Source: JAGWRA01 sp035534615 (GTDB lineage: Bacteria; Acidobacteriota; Vicinamibacteria; Vicinamibacterales; CAVVIG01). From it: DNA of 64,000 nt. The translations under genes and the position numbers were made by a program. Within the stretch, counting starts at the first letter, position 1. Every line of letters starts with the position of its first letter. Location of the stretch: positions 1-64,000 of the forward strand of contig DATLRO010000082.1 in the NCBI GenBank assembly GCA_035534615.1, read 5' to 3'. Of this stretch, positions 59,503 to 64,000 are shown in pieces. Under the pieces are notes generated by a model. The model was not told the DNA's origin, made no database searches, and saw only the letters and a program-made list of their open reading frames with translations.

Positions 59503-61079
59503 ACCGCAGCGTCCACCACCTCGTCCTCGAATGGCCGGCCGCGCCCGGGCTCGACGGGGCCGCGGCGCGGGTCGTGCGCGGCCGCGAACTGCACGTGTCG
59601 CTCGCCCCGGAACGGGTGCTGCCACTGGCCGCCTGGCTCCGGATCCGGTTCGACGCCGAGCTGATGGCGATGGTGGGCGAGGACCGGCGGGCCGACGAGG
59701 GACGATTCGACGTCCATTACCTGTTCGGCCGCCGGCAGGACGACTGGTTCGTCCATGCCACGGTCGCCGTCCCGCCGGCCCATCCGGTCATCGCCTCGCT
59801 CGCGTCGTTCCGGTACCCGGCATCGCGCTTCGAGCGCGAGATCCACGACCTGTTCGGGATCACCGCCTCCGGCCATCCGGATCCCCGGCCGCTGGTGCGT
59901 CACGCGTTCTGGCCGGACGATTACTTCCCCCTGCGGAAGGACGCGGGCGTCCGCGAGTTCACCGACGACGGCCGCGGGTTTCCGTTCGCTGAAGTGGGCG
60001 GCGAAGGCGTGTACGAAATTCCGGTCGGGCCGGTGCACGCCGGCATCATCGAACCCGGCCACTTCCGGTTCAGCGTCGTCGGCGAGACGATCATCACGAT
60101 GAAGTCGCGCCTCTATTTCACCCACAAGGGGACCGAGAAGCTGTTCGAGGGGCGGGAGCCGGCAGCCGGCGTCGAACTGGCCGAGCGGATTTCCGGCGAC
60201 ACGAGCGTCGGCCATGCGCTCGCGTACTGCCAGGCGCTCGAGTCGGCGGCCGGCGCCGTCGTCCCGGACCGGGCCCGCTTCGTGCGCGTGATCCTGCTCG
60301 AGCTCGAGCGCCTCTACAATCACGTGGCCGACTTCGGCGCGATCGCCAACGACACCGGCTTCGCGCTCGGCCAGGCGCACTGCCTGGTGATCCGCGAACG
60401 CCTGTTCCGGCTGCACAAGCGTCTCACCGGCAGCCGCCTGCTGCGCGGGCTGCTCACGCCGGGCGGCCTGACGCGCGACCTCTCGATCGACCTCGGGCTG
60501 GCCGAGGAGGTCCAGGCGCAGATCCAGGCGTTCGACGAGATTGCGGCGATCTGCCTGGCCAACACGCTGCTGACCGACCGGCTGGAGGGGACCGGGCGGC
60601 TGAGCGCGCGGATCGCCGAGGATCACGGCGCGCTCGGATTCGTCGCGCGCGCCTCGGGGCTTGACGTCGACGTCCGGCGGGACCACCCATTTGCCGCGTA
60701 TCCGGATCTGCAGTGGCGTGTCCCGGTCGAGCACGCCGGCGACGTGATGGCGCGGGCGCTGGTCCGGCTGGCCGAGGCGCGGGAGTCCGGCTGGCTGATT
60801 CGTCAGGCGGTCGAACGGCTCCCGGCCGGACCGGTCGCGGCGCCGCTGCCGCCGATCCCGCCCTTCGCGCCGGCTTTCAGCCTGGTCGAGGGATGGCGTG
60901 GGGCGATCCTCCACTGGGTGTCGGTGGACCGCGCCGGACGGCTGTCTCGCGTCAAGGTGGTCGATCCGTCCTTTCTGAACTGGCGGCCGCTGTCGCTCGC
61001 CCTGCTGAACAACATCGTTCCCGACTTTCCGCTCTGCAACAAATCCTTCAACCAGTCCTATTCGGGCCACGACCTGTAA
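59499..61079 (+). CDS. Large subunit of Ehr-type complex (HyfG/NuoCD-like) lacking NiFe-binding cysteines
   Basis: A 526-residue soluble subunit with an N-terminal NuoC-like domain (FEREIHDLFGITASGHPDPRPL, 111-132) joined to a NuoD/hydrogenase large-subunit domain (from PVGPVHAGIIEPGHFRF, 176-191). In [NiFe] hydrogenases the next region is ERICGxC; here residues 229-236 read ERISGDTS, so both first-pair cysteines are absent. At the C-terminus, where hydrogenases have DPCxxC, it reads DFPLCNKSFNQSYSGHDL with one lone cysteine, C513, and no cleavage extension. It cannot hold a normal NiFe centre and should not be a hydrogenase. This matches the 'energy-converting hydrogenase-related' (Ehr) proteins. 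The true substrate is unknown. Confidence 0.9.
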   Translation: MNRSVHHLVLEWPAAPGLDGAAARVVRGRELHVSLAPERVLPLAAWLRIRFDAELMAMVGEDRRADEGRFDVHYLFGRRQDDWFVHATVAVPPAHPVIASLASFRYPASRFEREIHDLFGITASGHPDPRPLVRHAFWPDDYFPLRKDAGVREFTDDGRGFPFAEVGGEGVYEIPVGPVHAGIIEPGHFRFSVVGETIITMKSRLYFTHKGTEKLFEGREPAAGVELAERISGDTSVGHALAYCQALESAAGAVVPDRARFVRVILLELERLYNHVADFGAIANDTGFALGQAHCLVIRERLFRLHKRLTGSRLLRGLLTPGGLTRDLSIDLGLAEEVQAQIQAFDEIAAICLANTLLTDRLEGTGRLSARIAEDHGALGFVARASGLDVDVRRDHPFAAYPDLQWRVPVEHAGDVMARALVRLAEARESGWLIRQAVERLPAGPVAAPLPPIPPFAPAFSLVEGWRGAILHWVSVDRAGRLSRVKVVDPSFLNWRPLSLALLNNIVPDFPLCNKSFNQSYSGHDL

Positions 61080-61380
61080 GACCGACGCGGCCGCGGCCAC
61101 GACGCCCTGCTCCGGGCCTCTTCTCCGCGAGCGCCACGCTCCGGCCGAACGCATTCGCGTGGAACGGACTGTCACGTCTGGCGGTCACGAGCGGTACGGG
61201 CACGGGGTCCCATCCGTCCGCGGATTTGTGCCCGACCGCCCGTCTTCGGGCCGAACGGCCGCGCCGCCGCGGCTGCCCGGCGAGGGCCTTCGCCCGCGTC
61301 CGCCGCCGGCAGGCTGGTACGCGGGATGCTTATTCCGAGGTGAGTCCGGGCCGGACCCGGACCGGTCCAAGGAGGCCGCC
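61080..61380. other. 301-bp intergenic region after the Ehr-type cluster
   Basis: No gene, RNA or clear terminator is seen. The promoter of the CBS-domain gene should lie in its right part. Confidence 0.4.
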
Positions 61381-61839
61381 ATGAAAATCCGAGACCTCAT
61401 GACCCGAGACGTGGTGACGTGCACCACCGAGACGGATCTCGCCAGAGTCGCTCAACTGATGTGGGACGCTGATTGCGGCACGGTGCCGGTCGTCGATCCT
61501 TCCGGTCACGTCCAGGGCATGGTAACCGACCGGGACGTCTGCATCGGCGTGGCCACCAGGCAGCGGCCGGCCGGACACATCGCCGTCCGTGAAGTCATGT
61601 CGAGCCCGGCGCACGGCTGCGCCCCGGACGACGACGTGACGACCGCGCTGGAGACGATGCGGTCGCACGCGGTCCGCCGGCTGCCGGTCATCGACAACGA
61701 CGGCCACATCCGCGGCATCGTGTCGATGAACGACATCCTCCTGCATGCCGGCGGCAATGGCCTGTCGCAGCCCGCCATCCTCGACACGTTCAAGGCGATC
61801 TGCGCGCACCGCCACGGCGCCCCCCTCGCGACCGCCTGA
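61381..61839 (+). CDS. Two-CBS-domain protein
   Basis: A 152-residue soluble protein made almost only of a CBS pair, which binds adenosine ligands such as AMP, ATP or SAM to sense energy or redox state. The first CBS runs from about residue 2 to 58 (KIRDLMTRDVVTCTTETDL, GTVPVVDPSGHVQGMVTDRDV) and the second from about 68 to 125 (AVREVMSSPAHGCAPDDDV, RRLPVIDNDGHIRGIVSMNDI). An AAGGAGG site precedes the ATG. It is on the same strand as the Ehr-type cluster, but about 300 bp away, so a functional link is only possible. Confidence 0.92.
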   Translation: MKIRDLMTRDVVTCTTETDLARVAQLMWDADCGTVPVVDPSGHVQGMVTDRDVCIGVATRQRPAGHIAVREVMSSPAHGCAPDDDVTTALETMRSHAVRRLPVIDNDGHIRGIVSMNDILLHAGGNGLSQPAILDTFKAICAHRHGAPLATA

Positions 61840-61900
61840 CGGCGCGCGCCGCCGCCCCCGGCACGGGGACGAGAAGGCAGAATAGCCGGCGGAACCTTCG

Positions 61901-61934
61901 ACACGCCGGCGGCTCCGGGGAGCCGCCAGCGTGT
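61901..61934. terminator. Long hairpin between convergent genes
   Basis: The stem runs ACACGC-(C)-GGCGGCTCC against GGAGCCGCC-(A)-GCGTGT: fifteen pairs and one mismatch around a GG centre. It lies between the convergent CBS and propeller genes and probably ends transcription from both sides. Confidence 0.6.
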
Positions 61935-61946
61935 TCCGGTGCGGAT

Positions 61947-64000
61947 CTAACGGGGGCCGGCGCCCGCCGCCGCCAGCGTGGCGGGACCGGACGGGGGCAC
62001 GGAGAGTGCATGGATGCCGGCCTTGCGCATCTGCGCGTCGAGGGCCGGCAGATCCTTGTCCTGCAGCGTCCGCCATGTGGCGAGCTGGACATCCAGCCGC
62101 GTGCGCAGCCGGCCGAACACGACGACCGACTGCGCGGTCGGTGCGGCGTCGGCGCTGTCGACGGTATTCTCGAGATAGGCCAGCTGGCTGTTCAGCTTGA
62201 TCGGGTAGTTGAGCATCTCCTCCCCCGCGACCGCCTTCGGCTGGTAGAGCTCGTCCCTCACCGCGAGGATCTTCCCATCGAGCGCCTTCGCCGCCGCCAC
62301 GACGGCGCGGGCATCCGGCTCGCTCGCCAGGCGGCTCTCGAGCGCGGTGAGCTGCGCGTGCAGCTGGAGGATCCCGTTGATCGCGAGGTGGTCCTGGGCC
62401 AGCGCGTCCCAGAGCTGGCGCATCAGGTCGAACTGCTTCTGCAGATCGGCCATCGACACGTGGACGCGCGGGTCCATCACGACCTTCAGCGGCTGCGTGT
62501 AGGCGTGACCGTCGACGGTCAGCGTCACCCGGTACTCGCCCGGCAGCACCATCGGCCCGAGCGGATCGCCCTCGTCATAGACCGGCGCGATCTTCGACTG
62601 GATGTACGGCGGCACGTCGTACCGCAGATTCCAGACGATCCGGTGCATGCCGGCCGACGTCGGGAGCCGTTCCGGCGGCCGCCGGAATCCGAACATCGGC
62701 TCCGGATGCGGGGCCGGCTTCTCGCTCGACAGCCGGCGCACGAGCTTGCCGGCCGCGTCGTCGATCTCGATCGTGACCGGTCCCTTCGCGGGCGAGGCCA
62801 GGTAGTAATCGAGCATCGCGCCGTCGGGCGGGTTGCGGGCCGCCCCGACGAGGCCGCCGCCCGATCCGTTGCCGCGGCGGATCCGGATCGCCGGCGCCGG
62901 CTCGAACAGGTGCGCCGCGTCCTGCGCCATGGCGGCCGTCGCCTGCCGCAGCGGCGTGATGTCGTCGAGGATCCAGAACGAGCGCCCGTGCGTGGCGACG
63001 ATCAGGTCGTTGTCCTTGACGGCGAAGTCCCGCACGCTCGTGGTCGGCAGGTTGAGCTGCAGTGACTGCCAGTGGGCGCCATCGTCGAACGAGACGTAGG
63101 CGCCTGTCTCCGTGCCGGCGAACAGCAGCCCCTTCCGCACGGTATCCGTGCGGACGACATGGACGTACGCCGGCGCCGCCAGGCCGTCGGTAATGGCGGT
63201 CCAGGTCTGTCCGAAGTCGCGCGTCCGGAAGATGTAGGGCCGGTCGTCACCCAGCTTGTGCGCATCGACCGCCACGTAGGCCGTGCCGGCGTCGAACGGC
63301 GAGGCCTGGATCTGCGCGACCTTGGCCCACTCGGGCAGCCCCTTCGGCGTCACGTTCTTCCAGGTCTTCCCTTCGTCCTGCGTCAGCTGCACGAGGCCAT
63401 CGTCCGTCCCGACCCAGATCTCGCCCGCGCGGACCGGCGACGGCGCGATGCTGTAGACCAGGTCGTAGTACTCGGCGCTGGCATTGTCCTTGGTGATCGG
63501 CCCGCCGGACGACTGCTGCTTGCTCTTGTCGTTGCGGGAGAGATCCGGGCTGATCGCCGTCCAGCTCGAACCGCCGTCGGTCGACCGGAAGAGGACCTGC
63601 GAGGCGGTATAGATGACGTGCGGATTCTGCGGTGAGATGGCGAACGGCGCCGTCCAGGTGAACCGGTACTTCGCCGCCGACGCCGGCAGGCCGTCAGGGT
63701 CCTCCGGCCAGGGCGAGATGTCGCGCACCTGTCCGGTCCGCCGGTCCTCCCGGGTGAGGATGCCGAAGTACGAGCCCGCGTAGATCACGTCCGGGTCGGT
63801 CGGATCCGGCACGACGTAGCCGCTCTCCCCGCCGCCGACCGGATACCAGTCGCGCCTGGTGATCGCGCCGTAATCGCTCCGGCTGGCGATCGCCACCGAG
63901 CTGTTGTCCTGCTGGGCGCCGTAGACGTAGTACGGAAACCGGTTGTCGGTGGCGACATGATAGAACTGCGCCGTCGGCTGGTTATCGAGCGAGCTCCAGG
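61947..64000 (-). CDS. Asp-box (sortilin/VPS10-like) propeller protein, 5' end outside window
   Basis: The C-terminal 684 or so residues of a second large propeller protein; the gene runs off the right edge, so the signal peptide and first blades are missing. Asp-box repeats are visible (STDGGSSW, TQDEGKTW, TRDFGQTW, SFDDGAHW). The visible start, NQPTAQFYHVATDNRFPYYVYGAQQDNSS, is a propeller segment common in the family. After residue 320 or so comes the same type of C-terminal region as in the protein at 16.9 kb (GEYRVTLTVDGHAYTQPLKVVMDPRV and a helical end). No catalytic function can be assigned. Confidence 0.87.
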   Translation of the reverse strand, partial: WSSLDNQPTAQFYHVATDNRFPYYVYGAQQDNSSVAIASRSDYGAITRRDWYPVGGGESGYVVPDPTDPDVIYAGSYFGILTREDRRTGQVRDISPWPEDPDGLPASAAKYRFTWTAPFAISPQNPHVIYTASQVLFRSTDGGSSWTAISPDLSRNDKSKQQSSGGPITKDNASAEYYDLVYSIAPSPVRAGEIWVGTDDGLVQLTQDEGKTWKNVTPKGLPEWAKVAQIQASPFDAGTAYVAVDAHKLGDDRPYIFRTRDFGQTWTAITDGLAAPAYVHVVRTDTVRKGLLFAGTETGAYVSFDDGAHWQSLQLNLPTTSVRDFAVKDNDLIVATHGRSFWILDDITPLRQATAAMAQDAAHLFEPAPAIRIRRGNGSGGGLVGAARNPPDGAMLDYYLASPAKGPVTIEIDDAAGKLVRRLSSEKPAPHPEPMFGFRRPPERLPTSAGMHRIVWNLRYDVPPYIQSKIAPVYDEGDPLGPMVLPGEYRVTLTVDGHAYTQPLKVVMDPRVHVSMADLQKQFDLMRQLWDALAQDHLAINGILQLHAQLTALESRLASEPDARAVVAAAKALDGKILAVRDELYQPKAVAGEEMLNYPIKLNSQLAYLENTVDSADAAPTAQSVVVFGRLRTRLDVQLATWRTLQDKDLPALDAQMRKAGIHALSVPPSGPATLAAAGAGPR

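Noticed and set aside
56287..59625. An open frame of more than 1100 codons on the minus strand opposite the Ehr-type cluster
   Set aside because: Its product is almost all Arg, Gly, Gln, His and Pro with no motif, while the plus strand holds clear membrane subunits. It is a shadow caused by high GC.
59499..61079. Calling the last cluster gene a functional [NiFe] hydrogenase or formate hydrogenlyase large subunit
   Set aside because: Both NiFe-binding Cys pairs are missing and no maturation genes are present.

Overview
The window is about 64 kb of very GC-rich bacterial chromosome with dense, protein-coding, mostly short operons. Several features fit an Acidobacteriota (Vicinamibacteria-like) genome: an outer-membrane TonB receptor with an N-terminal carboxypeptidase-regulatory-like domain, two large secreted Asp-box/sortilin-type propeller proteins, paired FAD-less molybdenum hydroxylases with Tat signals, a B12-dependent ribonucleotide reductase, and a small protein rich in DRR/ERR motifs. 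This placement is an inference from gene content; there is no rRNA in the window. I saw no tRNA, CRISPR array, insertion sequence or prophage.

Layout. 1-1.5 kb: a Lys-rich small protein and a Cys-rich protein of unknown function, in tandem. 1.5-12.5 kb, all on the minus strand: a heme/iron-type ABC importer (binding lipoprotein, permease, ATPase), MsrB, a TonB-dependent receptor, and a three-gene 2-oxoacid:ferredoxin oxidoreductase operon (FAD/iron-sulfur oxidoreductase, fused gamma-alpha subunit, beta subunit). 12.9-16.8 kb: cysD and a cysN-cysC fusion, divergent from a sulfotransferase; together they would make PAPS and use it for sulfation. 16.9-24 kb: a propeller protein, proline dehydrogenase and a first molybdenum hydroxylase pair. 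24-28.4 kb: two multi-pass GT-C-like membrane proteins, one with an extracytoplasmic PA14-like domain. 28.4-32 kb: small or secreted proteins, including one with a phospholipase A2-type Cys-Cys-x-x-His-Asp-x-Cys site, and a coiled-coil protein built from 66-bp repeats. 32-39 kb: a second molybdenum hydroxylase pair, a TPR protein, an unknown protein, an SDR, a REP-like repeat cluster and a D-cysteine desulfhydrase. 39-53 kb: NrdJ, a TPM-domain protein, two divergent ABC-F proteins, a DCC thiol-oxidoreductase-like protein, a lipase-maturation-factor-like protein, a lipoprotein, an HpcH/HpaI aldolase, an MBL-fold protein, a Tat-exported VOC protein and an ACT protein.

53.8-61 kb is the most striking locus: six genes for a membrane complex homologous to hydrogenase-4/complex I (HyfI-, B-, C-, E-, F- and G-like). 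The small subunit keeps the cysteines for its proximal [4Fe-4S] cluster. The large subunit has lost both Cys-x-x-Cys pairs that hold the NiFe centre, and no ferredoxin subunit is present. This matches the poorly understood 'energy-converting hydrogenase-related' (Ehr) class. The window ends with a CBS-domain protein and the 3' part of a second propeller gene that runs off the right edge.

Start codons were chosen by reading the sequence for domain boundaries, ribosome binding sites and overlaps, so several genes are shorter than the longest open frame.
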